NCBI RefSeq assembly: GCF_964656455.1
Contig: NC_135717.1
Location: 13,658,775 to 13,722,774 of the forward strand
Length of the DNA stretch: 64,000 bases
Reading direction: 5' to 3'
DNA from: Halichoerus grypus
Lineage: Eukaryota; Chordata; Mammalia; Carnivora; Phocidae
Shown: positions 24,030-35,334 of the stretch, piece after piece
Numbering within the stretch: position 1 is the stretch's first letter
Layout of the letters: each line of letters begins with the position of its first letter
Program-made: the position numbers and the translations under genes
Notes under the pieces: generated by a model
The model's input: the letters and a program-made list of their open reading frames with translations, nothing else
The model's database searches: none
What the model was told of the DNA's origin: nothing

Positions 24030-24970
24030 GGGCCAAAGACACCAGGCCTAGGGATGAGTGCCCTGAATAGGTGCGTGTGTGCGACGCGTGTGCTCACATG
24101 GATGGGCTGGTCATTGGTAGCATCTGACCCCCTACCAGGCTCCGGATGGTTGAGGGGGCTCCGAGGGACCTTCCGGGGCACCCTCCTCCCTCGGATCACC
24201 ACGTGGTAAATGAGAAAATTCCTGCCGACGGCCCGGGAGCCCGTCAATAACCATCCTCATCTCCCTGGCAGCCCCCAGAAGTGAATTTACGGCGACGTGG
24301 TAAAAATGAGGCTCCATGATCAATGGGTCCCTGGACAGCCTCCTCCAGGAGACACAAATGTGTATTGTAACAAAACTTTATTTTCTTCCGAAAATTGCCT
24401 GCATGATTAATATGGCCCGACACAGCCCAAGCTGTTCCGCATAAAAAAACAAGCCGCTCTTCTGGCTCCTTGTTCAGCGCTGTCCCCCTCTCACTCCATT
24501 CCTTCATCTGGTTTCCTTTGTTTTCTAACGTGCGTGCTATGTATTGTTCAGTCTCACTCAAGGAGGGGGAGAACGTATGGAAATGCCTTAGCTCGCCCTT
24601 CCATTCTCCTTGGTTTCTGCTCGGTATTTCTAACGAGGCTCAGCGCAGCATGGACGCAAATTCGCTAGTGCTCTCGGGACGGAGTGCGGTGCTCCTGTGA
24701 CTGAGCCATGCAGAGCATGTGCTCTTACATGACCGGGAGCTCTCCACCCCAGTGTCCAGCCTCCGTGAAAAGAACTCTTCTCTTTCCCTCCATTTTTCAG
24801 GGCTGGGAGAGTTGCTACGAGGGAGGTCCTCGGAGGCAGGCAGTCCCGTCTCCTGCCCACCATCCCCCCCCGCCGCAAGGAGATTCTAGGAAGAGTTGGG
24901 GTGCAAGAAGAATCGGGCTGTCTCAGGCAGCACGCTCCTATGCAGGCGGAAGACCCGCTTCCTTGATTAC
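24030..24970. promoter_or_regulatory. CpG-enriched, repeat-free block upstream of exon (candidate regulatory region)
   Basis: CpG is frequent here compared with the flanking intron: gtgcgacgcgtg at 24069-24080, ccgacggcccggg near 24225-24238, acggcgacgtgg near 24289-24300, and about eight CpG in 24601-24700. I see no interspersed repeat. A central AT-richer part (24310-24480) holds homeodomain-like GCATGATTAATATGG. It ends about 0.6 kb before the exon at 25555. Promoter, enhancer or merely GC-rich intron cannot be told apart from sequence. Confidence 0.35.
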
Positions 24971-25040
24971 GATTATTTACATGTGCATTTTATGGCCTAG
25001 AATGCAGGCTCCACCAGAGCAGGGTCTCCAGTAGATGTCT

Positions 25041-25340
25041 CCGTTTGGGTTCCCCAGAAGCAGACCCTGAGACAAAGATTTGAGTGCATCGGTTGATTGG
25101 GAAGGTGGAGAGAACACCGCTAGGGGCGTGGGGAGGTAGGACTTAGAAGGGAAGGCATCCCCCAAAGGGTGTGGGTGACAAAGCCTAATCCCACTGGGGG
25201 ACTCTGGGGGCCGGTGTAAAGCACCCCCTCAGAGTGACCTGCTCCAGGGGTGAGCGAGCTGGGGTATTGATGCACCAACTCCTGACAGATGGTGGCAGGG
25301 GCATTGCTTAGGTGTCAGCAAAGCAGGTTCCAGGCAATGA
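25041..25340 (+). repeat. Copy 1 of an unassigned dispersed repeat (partner at 27478)
   Basis: Shares the ordered phrases CCCCAGAAGCAG, CCTGAGACAAA(A)GATTTGA, GGGAAGGCATCCCCCAAAGGG and a terminal CTGGGGTATT with 27478-27765. Same orientation. Diverged, so an old family rather than a recent local duplication. Lies just upstream of the exon at 25555. Confidence 0.6.
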
Positions 25341-25554
25341 GATGTGGGCGCCCGGAGTGGGAAGTCGGGCAGGTGGGCACCAAAGTGGGACCAGGTACAT
25401 TTGGGAGAATCAGGGCTGGATCCCTTAACAATCTCCTTCTTAGGGTTTAGCCAAGAGGGGCCAAGAGGGAACCAGTGATTCACACCTTGGGAGGACGTGT
25501 CCATGCATCCGTCCCCAGAGTCCGTGCCTTCCTCCTTCCTCTCTCTCCCCCCAG

Positions 25555-25721
25555 GTGCAAGGAGCTGAAGTACGCCAAGGAGCTGCCCCAGATCTCCATC
25601 ATATTTATCTTTGTGAACGAGGCCCTGTCGGTGATCCTGCGGTCAGTCCACAGCGCTGTCAACCACACACCAACCCACCTGCTCAAGGAGATCATCCTGG
25701 TGGACGACAACAGTGACGAAG
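25555..25721 (+). CDS. GALNT17: Internal exon of polypeptide GalNAc-transferase 17 (start of catalytic domain)
   Basis: Internal exon of 167 nt. The acceptor is a long pyrimidine run ending CCCCAG at 25554; the donor is GTAAGG from 25722. It opens with the last base of a split codon, then encodes CKELKYAKELPQISIIFIFV and onward to VDDNSDE, closing with one base of the next codon. GALNT enzymes are Golgi type II membrane glycosyltransferases that add GalNAc from UDP-GalNAc to Ser/Thr. This piece is the first strand and helix of the GT-A fold, with FVNEALSVILRSVHSAVNHT and the nucleotide-contacting VDD (25700-25708). The wording fits the GALNT8/9/17/18 subfamily, whose members differ from classical GALNTs here (IFVNEALS rather than VFHNEAWS). 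GALNT17 is preferred over GALNT18 and GALNT9 by exact wording across all three exons, from memory of the family; no alignment was run. Known setting: in human, GALNT17 (WBSCR17) is a very large, brain-enriched gene at 7q11.22, which fits the large introns. Confidence 0.93.
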
Positions 25722-27477
25722 GTAAGGGGTGGCCCAGCTCTTCTGGAGAGGAACGTGGCACGTGCACAACGTCAGCAGGGGGGAAACGCCGCTCGCGTTG
25801 TGACGTGAGCCCACGTGTCTTTGTCTCCTGTCCCTGGGGCATCCTGCAGGGTGCGAGGTGTTTTGAGGAAGACATCGGGGCGAACGCTGGTTCATTAGAC
25901 CGCAAGTCCTAGAGGGCCCTTAAGAATGACTGGCCGCATATCTAGACTCAGTTCCCCTCTCTGTATGACCTCAAGTCGATGACGCTGAAACGCTGAATTC
26001 CTCCATGCTCCCCGCCGCCAACCCCATTGCCATCGTCCCACGATGGGAACCGTATCTGAAGTTCCCTCTGGGCTGCTGTGCCCAAAATGACCATAGGTGT
26101 AAATGAGCAGTGTCCACGGGCCTTCCAGGGTTCAGCTCTGTTAGGAGTGATGGCTCAATGAAAAAATCTCAAACAGGCAAGTGTTGGGCAGCAATAACAA
26201 AAGTCCTCTGAGGTCCTTGGAGACAAGTCAGGGGGAGGGCTGGTGTCCAGGTGGGGGTGCTGGGGGGATTGGTCTTGCTAATTGTGCCTTGGTGTTGGCT
26301 CTTAGCCTCCAAAATTCATTGTGCTCACTGCAGGGAGAAAGCCCCACAGGCAGATGGCATAAAAGAAGGCCAGCCAGTGTGCGTGCTCTAGGCCAAGGAG
26401 GCTTATCTTCTGAGCCACGGCAGGATTAGGGACAGGCTAAGCCCCTTGCTCTCAGCGTGCTGAGTAGAGAAGGATTTACCCATGTGTGCTCCCGGGTCAG
26501 GAGAGGGTGAAGAAGCGGGAGGACCATGCCGCAGGTCCTGAGTGAACCCTGGTTGCCTTCGGGAGCTCTGGGCTGAGCCTGTCACGTGTCAGTGGCCCAG
26601 GTGCTGACGTCCGCCTGGCCCTTCTGAGCTGGCTGGCCCTTACCCCAGGGCTCTGGGGCACCTGGGCCCGGCAAGACGCCAGTCAGGGTAGACCCCCTGC
26701 ACTGGGGCCTCCAGATTCTGAGGGCGGATGGGTCATCTGTTGTATCTGTCACATCCTTATTTTTCTCTTTTTACCTTTGGCCATTTCATTATCTGTCGAT
26801 CCTTCTCAAACCGACATTGGTAGTCTCCTGGTGAGAACACAGCTCATTCCGTTCCCCGAAGCTGCGAGGTTGTCTGGTCAGGTCTGTCTCCTTGACGTGG
26901 CTCCCAGAGCCCCTCCCTGCAGCCTCCCTGTGTGCCCACCATGGAGCTCTTGCTTCAGCAAAGGGAATCCCTGATCCCGTGTCCTCCGTTTGCTGGCTAG
27001 AGTCCATGCACTTGTTCCCTAGGTGTCCCCTCTGTGTCACCTTTTCACAGAATCCTTCACTGCCGTCCTAAGGCCCTTGCTCTGTGCTTCCTCAGCTTCT
27101 GAAGCACGTAGCAGGTGATACCTCTGTTTCTGGCACAACTGTCCTCTCCGCGCTGGGCAGGACTTGGTTTCCCAGGGCCTGGCTGGTAGCCGGGCCTCGC
27201 TGAGCCTCAGCCAGCCTGGGAGTGAGTGATGAAGAAGAACAGGGCTGGCACGGGCCAGTGGGGGCTAGCAGCGTGGCTGGAAGCTGGGCAGAGAAGAGCT
27301 AGCAAACCCAGAGATGAGAGCGGGGGATCTCTTCTGGACCCAACTGGGGTGAGGACTCACTGCCCGTGGGGCTCCCTCCCCTGAGGAAATCTTGGCAGAG
27401 CTCAGCGACGGAGGAAGAAATGGAAGTCCAAGCCAGTCCCAACCAGAACACAAGCTGTGGTGGTCTCTGGTGGGTGT

Positions 27478-27765
27478 CTTAGTTTGGGCTCCCCCAGAAG
27501 CAGCCCCTGAGACAAAAGATTTGAATGTGTTAGTTGATCTGCGAGGGGGAGAGAACACCTCTAGGAGCATAGGGAAAGTAGGGCCAGGAAGGGAAGGCAT
27601 CCCCCAAAGGGCGTGGTGTGCAGATTGCCCCTGGGGCTGACAGAGCTTCACCCCACGGGGCGCATTCTGGGAATGGAGGGAGTGTAAAGCCCTCTCCTCC
27701 CCTGGGTCAGCCTGCTCCGGCGGGAGGGAACTGGGGTATTTACTCACCTTCAGCTTTCCCATCAG
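27478..27765 (+). repeat. Copy 2 of an unassigned dispersed repeat (partner at 25041)
   Basis: Same ordered phrases as 25041-25340: CTCCCCCAGAAGCAG, CCTGAGACAAAAGATTTGAA, GAGAACACCTCTAGG, GGGAAGGCATCCCCCAAAGGG and GGGGTATTTACTCACC. Together with copy 1 it brackets the first exon in the window. Confidence 0.6.
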
Positions 27766-27794
27766 CACCTCCTGGAGCCGCCCCTTCCCCCGCC

Positions 27795-27915
27795 CCGCGG
27801 AGGAAATTCTGTTTCAGGAGGTCTGGAGTAGGGCTGAGAATTTGCATTTCTCATAAATTCCTAGGTAGTGCTGCTACTACTAGTGTGGAGACCGCCCACT
27901 GAGAACCACTGAGTT
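27795..27915 (-). mobile_element. MER5A remnant, antisense
   Basis: GAGAATTTGCATTTCTCATAAATTCCTAGG, a GTGCTGCTACTACTAGTGTGG-type middle and the TGAGAACCACTGAG end follow reversed MER5A. Confidence 0.7.
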
Positions 27916-28189
27916 AAGTGCTTATTTCCGTGGTTCACATTTCAGGTGGAAATGAAGCTGTTTAATGGGTAAGAAAAAGGGCGGGGCAGGTATTTGGTCC
28001 AGTGTGACCATAGCGTTAATTCCCATTCATCCTCTGTCCCTGCCCTCCCCCTGCCAAAATACCCAGTGGACTATATTAACACGGTTTTCCTCTTTTCCTT
28101 CCTTGGATCTAGCCTCTGTATTTTCTCCAGGCCGGAAGTGCCTTGTCTTTAACTGGAAAAGGAACTTAAGATTTTTTTCTCTGTTGAGA

Positions 28190-28625
28190 TTTTCTTTGTG
28201 ACTAGTATTACCGAATTTTGTAAATGTTCTATATACACTTGAAAAGACCCCCACACACTGTAATCATGGAACTGAATTCCTGCCAGACATCAATTTTGTG
28301 TATTTAGATAGACTCTGAGTTTATTTTCTTAAGTCTTTTTGATGATGGTGTTTTAAAATCTCCTCTTACAATGACTATTCCTTCCCGCGTTCCTAATAAC
28401 GTTTGATTTCTGTATTTTGTTGTCAGTTTCTTTGGCAACTATAGATTTGTATCTGCGTGGCTTCATTATTAGTGGTGGTTGTCACTATTATGTAATGCTC
28501 CCTTTATCTTAAAAGCATATTTTTTTTCTTGCTTTGAATTTTGTTCATCTAACTTTAATATTGTTATCCCTGCTTACTTTCTGTTTGAGTGTGATTAAAC
28601 CATTTTTTTCCAGCCTTAACCATAA
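28190..28625 (-). mobile_element. L1 fragment, antisense
   Basis: Resembles reversed L1 ORF2: GATGATGGTGTTTTAAAATCTCC, GTCACTATTATGTAATGCTCCC and TAATATTGTTATCCCTGCTTAC are in consensus order. Degraded. Confidence 0.65.
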
Positions 28626-28865
28626 TTTCTGATCTCAAATGTAATGCATGCTTTTTGTAGGAAAATTGAATATATCAAAAAGGGCTTATAATGGAAAATA
28701 CAAATACTGCGCAGACTAACTGAAGGCAAATGCTCATTCCCCCACGTTCTCCCCTCTTTTTTTAATGCAGAGGTTACATAGTTAAAATCCTGTAGTAAAA
28801 ACAAGTTAATGTTCTTCTTGTTTTCCCCCCTGAACTGTGAAACATAACATTCATCTTTATATTAA

Positions 28866-29085
28866 GAAACATCTGGGGCACCCAGGTGGCTCAGTCAGTT
28901 GAGCATCTGGCTCTTGATTTTGGCTCAGGTCATGATCTCATGGGTTGTGGAATCAAGCCCTGTGTCTGGCTCTCTGCTTAAAGGGGAGTCTGCTTGAAAT
29001 ATTCTCTCCATCTGCCCCTCCCCCTCCTGTCGCTCTCTAAAATAAGTGAATGAACCTAAATAAATAAATAAGATCTGGAAACATC
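28866..29085 (+). mobile_element. CAN-SINE, sense, short target-site duplication
   Basis: Body about 28874-29077: GGGGCACCCAGGTGGCTCAGTCAGTTGAGC head, GCTCTTGATTTTGGCTCAGG core and an AATAAATAAATAAG tail. GAAACATC flanks at 28866-28873 and 29078-29085. Diverged, so an older copy. Confidence 0.88.
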
Positions 29086-29205
29086 GTTTTCATGAGGGTA
29101 GAGTGGTCCATTCTCAGGCTGATCTAGACTGGCTCAGGTGATAACTGTAATTCCTCACCTCTATGTTATGACACATATTAAAGAAAAATGAGGCTTTTTC
29201 AGGAA

Positions 29206-29251
29206 AAGAAAAAGAAAAAAAGAGAAAGAAAAGAAAGGAAGAAAAAAAAAA
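29206..29251. repeat. A/G-rich low-complexity run
   Basis: Imperfect AAAG/GAAA units with no SINE body attached. Confidence 0.85.
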
Positions 29252-29346
29252 ACCTAGGGCTCAGGGAATGTGTGAATAAATGTGAATAAAATCCAGATGA
29301 CTCTGGATCTGTGTGCATAGGCAAGTCAGCATCTTTCCCTTGTTAG

Positions 29347-29368
29347 TTTTTTTTTTTTTTTTTTTTTT
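29347..29368. repeat. Poly-T run (22)
   Basis: Twenty-two T followed by AATGATTTCTTTC, with no element body recognised on its right. Confidence 0.85.
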
Positions 29369-30144
29369 AATGATTTCTTTCTTTCAGCTTCAATGTTGAC
29401 TTTGGTCTAAGTTAAGCCCAAGTAAGATACAATGCTCTGTGCTCATGTACATTGAACTGAAATCACTCAGGCAAACTTTGCCAGCGATCACTGCTCACCC
29501 GATCCAGTGGGCACTTCCCTGCTCTGCTCTGGCCACATCTGACATTGTTGGTGGCTTCCTTCCTGGCACTTTTCTCCTCCTGAGGCCCCAGCACCACTGT
29601 CTTCTCCACCTGGACTCTTTGCTTCCAGTGGGATCACTCATGCTTCTCACCATCAGGACACAGTGGGCACTTTCTCCTGTGTGCACATTCTGAATTATCT
29701 CCAAATCCATCCTTCCGGCGCAAGGTAACTCAGCCTCTCCCTCGAGCCCCAAACCTGTGTCTTCTGTGTCCTCAATGGCCCAGGGTCCCTCTGAACCATA
29801 AACTTAGTCCTTCCAATGACTAGCTTATCATTCTCCTCTCGGCCTTGGACACCTGCTTCTCGTTCTTTATCTCCCGTGTCAGTGAAGGGCTTTACCTCTT
29901 CTCTGTGTTCTCATCACCAAAGACTGGAAAGCTTTTCATTTTCTCTCTGCTCCATTTCTCAGCATCCACTTCGTTCCTCTTGAGCGTGATCCTGTCTGGC
30001 CATATCTTGAGTCTCCGGTCTTTGTTTAGGTACTTGGTGTTCTTTGCCTTGATCTTTATTTGAGGGTTCGAGGGGGAGGGGATTCGGGTCCATGGAATTA
30101 TATCAATCATAATTCTCAACATACCCCATCGTGGTCATCCTTTA

Positions 30145-32235
30145 TCATTTCCCCTTACTTTTAATGGAGATATAATTTGCATAACATAGAATACATCATT
30201 ATGAAGTGTATACCGTTCAGTGGTTTTCATTATATCCACGGTGTTTTGCAATTATAACCACTAATTCCAGAATATTTTCATTCCCCCCAAAGAGATCCTG
30301 AACCTGTTAGCTATCTCTCCCAGTTCCTCGGGCAACCACCAAGATACTTTCCGTCTCTATGAATTTGCCTTTTCTGGACATTTGAGATCAATGAAATCTA
30401 CACTATGTGGCCTTTTGTGTCTGGCTTCTTTCACTTAACGTAATGTTTTCCAGTTCATCCATGTTGTAGCATAGATCATTACTTCATTCCTTTTAGTGGC
30501 TCAGTAATATTCTGTTGTGTGGATCTAGCACATTTTATTTATCCATTCATCAGTTGATGGATATCTGGGTTGTTTCTGCTTTTTGGTTATTAGGAATAAT
30601 ACCACTGTGAACATTTGTGATAAGTTGTGTGGACATGTTTTGAGTTCTCTTGGATGTATACCTAGGAGTAAAATCACCAGGTCATGTGATAAATCCATGG
30701 TTCATTTTTTTGAGAAATCATCAGGCTGTTTTCCACAACCACAATGTTTTTCACAGTGGCTGCACCATTTTTTGTTCCTGCCAGCAACGTATGAAAGTTC
30801 CAATTTCTCCACAGGCTTAACAACATTTGTTACTTTCCTTTAAAAAAAAAAAAAAATTATGGCCACCATAGTGTGTGTGAGGTGATACCTTGTGGTTTGA
30901 TTTGCATTTCCCTAATGACTCATTATTTTGAGCATCTTTTCACGTGCTCATTTGCCATCAATCTATCTTTGGAGAAACGTCTATTCAAAGCTTTTGCCCA
31001 TTTTTAAAATGGGTTGTCTTTTTAGTGTTGAATTGTAATTGCTTATGTCTCCTGGGTACATGCTCTTATCAAATATATTCTGTAAGTATTTTTTGCAAAT
31101 GTATTTGCAGATATTGTCTTCCATTCTGTGGGTTGTCTTTTCTCTTTCTTGATAGTGTCCTTTGATGCACAAACATTTTTAATTTTTGTGAAGTCCGGTT
31201 TGTTTATTTTTCCTTTGAGTGTAGGAGCTTTTGGTGTCATGTCTAAGAAACCGTTGCCTATTCCGAGGTCACAAAGATTTACATCTATATTCTCTTCTAA
31301 GTGTCCTATAGTTTTAGCTCTTACATGTAGCTCTATATCCATTGTGAATTGTTTGTATATGGTTTGAGGTAGGGGTCTGAATTAATTTTTTTTCCATGAG
31401 GATATGCAGTTGTCCCAGTACCATTTGTTGAAGAGACTGTGCTTTCCCCATCGAATGGTCATGGCATCCTTGTCAAAAATAAACTGCCTTGTAAATGTGA
31501 GGGTTTATTTTTGGACTTTATATCCTGTGTCATTGATCTATGTGTCTATCCTGGTGCTAGTACCGCCCTGTCTTGATAACTCTTCCTTTGTAGTAAGTTT
31601 TAAAATCAGAAAGGGAGTCTTCCAGACTTCTTCTTTTTCAAGATTGTTTTGTCCATTCTGGGTCCCACGTGTTGACATACGAATTTTAGGACCAGTTTGT
31701 CCATTTCTGCAAAAAGGCAGTTGGAATTTTGTCAGGTTTTGCATTGAAGCTATAGGTCAATTTGAGGGGTATTGTCATCTTAGCAATATTAACACTGCCA
31801 ATCCATGACATGGAGTGTCTCTGTTTATTTAGATCTTCTTTAATCTCTTTCAACAGTGTTTTGTAGTTTTCGACGTACAAGACTTGCCTTCTTTGGTGAA
31901 ATTTATTCCTAGATATTTTATTATTTTTGATGCTGTTGTAAGTAGAATCGTTTTCTTAATTTCATTTTTGGAATACTCGTTGCTCATGTATGGAAATGCA
32001 ACTGGTTTTTGTATATCGATCTTGTGTTCTTCTATGTTGCTAAACTTATTTATTAGCTCTGATTGTGTGTGTGTGTGTGTGTGTGTATTCTTTAGAGCTT
32101 TCTATCTAGAATATCATGTCATCTTCAAATAGTGACAAGTTTATTCTCACTTTCCAATCTGGATGCCTTTTATTTATTTTCCTTGCTTAGTTTTCCCAGG
32201 TCCTTTATTTTTAGAAATGTGCTTTTTACCAAATG
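30145..32235 (-). mobile_element. L1M, 5'-truncated, antisense, about 2.1 kb
   Basis: Continuous reversed L1: 3' UTR at 30150-30560 (ATAACATAGAATACATCATT, GTTCAGTGGTTTTCATTAT), then ORF2 3' sequence (GTTATTAGGAATAATACCACTGTGAACATTTG; ACCATTTGTTGAAGAGACTG at 31421-31440; AATATTAACACTGCCAATCCATG; GAAATTTATTCCTAGATATTTTATT). Dense stops; inactive. The longest single repeat in the window. A GT microsatellite has grown inside it. Confidence 0.88.
32065..32086. repeat. (GT)11 microsatellite
   Basis: Perfect dinucleotide run inside the antisense L1. Confidence 0.97.
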
Positions 32236-33429
32236 CCTGATATCCCATCATGCCTAGAACAAGAGCATTGACCCATGTGCTATCCTAATTGTTTACAATA
32301 GGCTCTTTGGGAGATGACAGCTAAGTCATGAGTGAGCTCAGGAAAACACAGTGCTCACCCCAGTGGGGACATCTGGCAGGCTATTGTGTGGACCAGGGCG
32401 GGGTATAAGGCGAAAATCTGGACAGAAGGAATGGCTGCTCTGTGTTTTCTGCCTGTGACCTCATCAAGGTGCACTGCTTACTCTTAGGCGGAGGTCGAAG
32501 CAGGCCATGTCTGAGGGACGAAATGAATGTCCTCAGCTGATCCAGGCAGCAGACATGGAGAGAGAGGGCGCAAACTCTGTCAGCCTGTGGCCAGAATATC
32601 CAATTATAGGGGAGAATGGGGACAATCTCTCCTTGTTCAGATATCAGTTCACTTATTAGAGCAGCAAAGATGATAAAGATTAAGAAGAGTCCGTGTCAGT
32701 GAGGATGCAGAGAAAAGAGACTCTCATATACTTCTCACAGGACAGAACCACATGTCTGGAGAACAATTTATCAATTCATATTAAAAGTTCTTGTCTCATT
32801 CAGACAGCCTATCCTCAGTTTAAAAATGAGGTACGCTTACAGGAGGGAGAGTAATGGCAGCTCTCCATGTACCTGTCTCAAGTCCCACTGCTCTGCTGTG
32901 GACAGTCGGCCGCAATGGCTGTATGTCATTGTCACCTGGGATCCCTCCTCACCATCCTCCTGGGGACTTCCTTTGCCCCCTCTCCTATGCTAAGCTCCAC
33001 GCTTTTCTCTTGTCTTGGTTTCCGTGCTTATTTTGGTGAAACACAACAGAAGCGTCATTAAGAAAGACCGCAAGGAAGATAAACTCTTTCGAGATCATCC
33101 AAGGCTGAAGAAAGCTTTATCCTAATTTTCCGTGTGACTGATGGCCTGGTTGAGATAGATATCACCTTCTTTCAGAATTTTGATGCTTTTGCTTCATTAT
33201 CTTTTTTCAGTGTTTTTTAAAAGAACAAAGGCATTCCGAATTCTGATCCTTTGTGTGTGTTTTTTCCTTTCTGGGAGCTGGTGGAATCAATGTTTTGTCC
33301 CCAGAGTTTTGAAATTCAGAATGATGAGCCTTGGTGTGGGTCAGTTTTCATCCACTGGGCTGGACATTTAGTGGCTTCAAGCTGGAATCGAATATCTATC
33401 AGTTTTCGGAAAATTTCTTGAAATATTTC

Positions 33430-33900
33430 ATTGCTAATTCCTCCCCATTTTTCTCAGTTCTCTATTTCAGCATCTTCCATTATTCCGTCTTTTTCCCCAT
33501 TATTCTATCATTAAGCCTCTTGGGCGGAACCTTTAATTTTCTTATCTTTTCTTTGCTGTCTTATCTTTCCTTATATTTTTGCTCTGCTTTGTTTGCTCTC
33601 TTCAATTTTATCTTCCTTCCCTTCTATTCAGTTTTTTATCTCTGCTATCATGATTTACTTCCAAGCGCTCATTTTTATTCTCTGAGAGTTCCTTTTTATA
33701 GCATATTGTTCTTATTTAATAGAGGCAATATGTTTTCTTATCCCCTGGAGGATATTAATAATATTTTGTCTTTTGTTTTGTTTTTCGATTTTTCTCCCTG
33801 CATGGTCTATTTCCACACGTTGCTATTTTGCTCTTTGCTGTTTGGTTTCTGTCTCCCCCATCAGAGGCCTCCCCCATCATGATCCCCGCTGGTTTTGACA
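33430..33900 (-). repeat. Possible old interspersed repeat, unassigned
   Basis: T-rich stretch whose phrases (CTTCTATTCAGTTTTTTATCTCTGCTATCATG, GAGAGTTCCTTTTTATAGCATATTGTTC, GGAGGATATTAATAATATTTTGTC) recall a widespread mammalian repeat in reverse. It yields a 183-codon hydrophobic open frame (33331-33882) that is low complexity and not credible as a protein. Confidence 0.35.
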
Positions 33901-34329
33901 GCAGAGGGGTCGCGTGGGCTGGAGCACCGGGTGGGGATGGGGGTCTGGTGATCGGTTGCCTTTCGAGTTGCCTTCCCTCTGGTCCTCCTCATTTTTGTTT
34001 CCGCATTTTACCCCCAGTTCAAGAGGTATCTGGTGCTCTTGCCTTCTCTGTCCCTCGAGGTATAAATTGAGTTGGTTCTCAGTGTTTCCCATGGTTACCT
34101 TGGGGTCAGCTGCCACATGGCTGTGAGCTTTCTACTCCTTTCCAGCTTCCCCAATATTGTGCTTTGTGTCTCCTCTTGTGTTTTCTCTGACCTTGGAATA
34201 GACCTATGTGTGGGTCTCTTTTATTTCATTTTTTAAAAATCCCTTTACTATAGTTTTCAGTGGCTTTGAGTAGGGAAGTGTGTCAGATTCATGAGTTAAA
34301 TTCATCTTCTTATCCTGAAAATTCCACAT

Positions 34330-34910
34330 TAATTTTTAAGAACTTTTAATACGAATTAATAAATTGCTCTCCAGATAACGTGGTTCTGTCGCATGAGAGG
34401 GATACGAGAGAGTCTTTTTCTCTGCATCCTCCCCGACACTGACTCCGATTTATCTTTTTCATCTTTACTGTTCTGATGAGTGAAAAGTGACATACTTTTA
34501 AATCCACATTTTTTTTTAAATCTTTTTGGAGTTTTTTCATATGTTTAATTGTCTTTATTTTTGTAGAGATTTGCCAGTTGATGACCCCACGTTCTGTTCC
34601 CCCCTGGAGTATTTATCTTTGCCTTACTGATTCGTAAGAACTTTGTATATGTGAAATAAACTCCTTTCACATTCATCTTACAGGTATTTCTCCCAACTTG
34701 TGCTTTTGACTTTAACTTGTTTATTGTATTTTTTGACAACTATTTTACATTTTTGTATAGTCAAATCCGTCAGTCTTTTTTTTTCTTTTAGTGATGTCCT
34801 GAGAAAGTTATTCATCATCCCTAGATGATGTGATGTCCTGAGAAAGTTATTCATCATCCCTAGATGACACAAATATTCATGCATATTTTCATACAGGTAA
34901 ATTTTTTTTT
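34330..34910 (-). mobile_element. L1/HAL1-like fragment, antisense
   Basis: 34440-34780 has the reversed L1 feel (TTTTTTCATATGTTTAATTGTC, GTAAGAACTTTGTATATGTG, TATTTCTCCCAACTTGTGC). Contains the tandem duplication at 34791-34867. Confidence 0.5.
34791..34867. repeat. Perfect 38-bp tandem duplication (39-bp period)
   Basis: 34791-34828 is repeated exactly at 34830-34867, starting GTGATGTCCTGAG and ending CCCTAGATGA. The copies carry no differences although the surrounding LINE is heavily decayed, so the duplication is recent. The period is a multiple of 3. Confidence 0.95.
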
Positions 34911-35018
34911 TTTTTTTCAAAATCAATTCCGAACGGGTTAAATATTTTTGTGTTCAGGTATAAGAGGTTCAGCGCAGAGACCCTTGTCTCAAAGTATGCT
35001 TATCTCAACTTCTTTAAT

Positions 35019-35242
35019 AATCTATCCTCAGGGCGCCTAGGTGGCTCAGTTGTTAGGCGGCTGCCTTCGGCTCAGGTCATGATCCCAGGGTCCTGGGATC
35101 GAGCCCCACGTCGGGTTCCCTGCTCAGTGGGAAGGCTGCTTCTCCCTCTCCCACTTCCCCTGCTTGTGTTCCCTCTCTCGCTGTCTCTCTCTCTCTCTGT
35201 CAAAATAAATAAATAAAATCTTTAAAAAAAAGAATCTATCCT
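35019..35242 (+). mobile_element. CAN-SINE, sense, 10-bp target-site duplication, young type
   Basis: Body 35029-35232, flanked by AATCTATCCT at 35019-35028 and 35233-35242. Head AGGGCGCCTAGGTGGCTCAG, TTCCCTCTCTCGCTGTCTC body and AATAAATAAATAAAATC tail. Confidence 0.95.
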
Positions 35243-35334
35243 TATTTACCACTGATTTGACATTTCCTATTTTCATGTGCTAAAATATTCTAGATTTGGA
35301 AACATGACAGCTGAATCACATGAGGATTGATCGG

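Larger units (their letters stand above)
1..25554 (+). other. GALNT17: GALNT17 intron, 3' part (upstream of first exon in window)
   Basis: Everything upstream of the exon at 25555 reads as intron of the same gene. The acceptor is a long pyrimidine run ending in CCCCCCAG at 25554. No splice-bounded coding exon was recognised in this stretch. Apart from the repeats listed separately, the intervals 3600-4300, 5100-6450, 6680-8580, 9190-9500, 9760-10430, 11630-12650, 14560-17000, 19640-21040, 21860-23050 and 23330-25040 look like single-copy intronic DNA in which I recognise no gene. The many short open frames there have no family resemblance and no splice context. Confidence 0.85.

Noticed and set aside
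33331..33882. 183-codon hydrophobic open frame
   Set aside because: T-rich, Phe/Leu/Ser-dominated translation of a probable old repeat; no family resemblance and no splice context.
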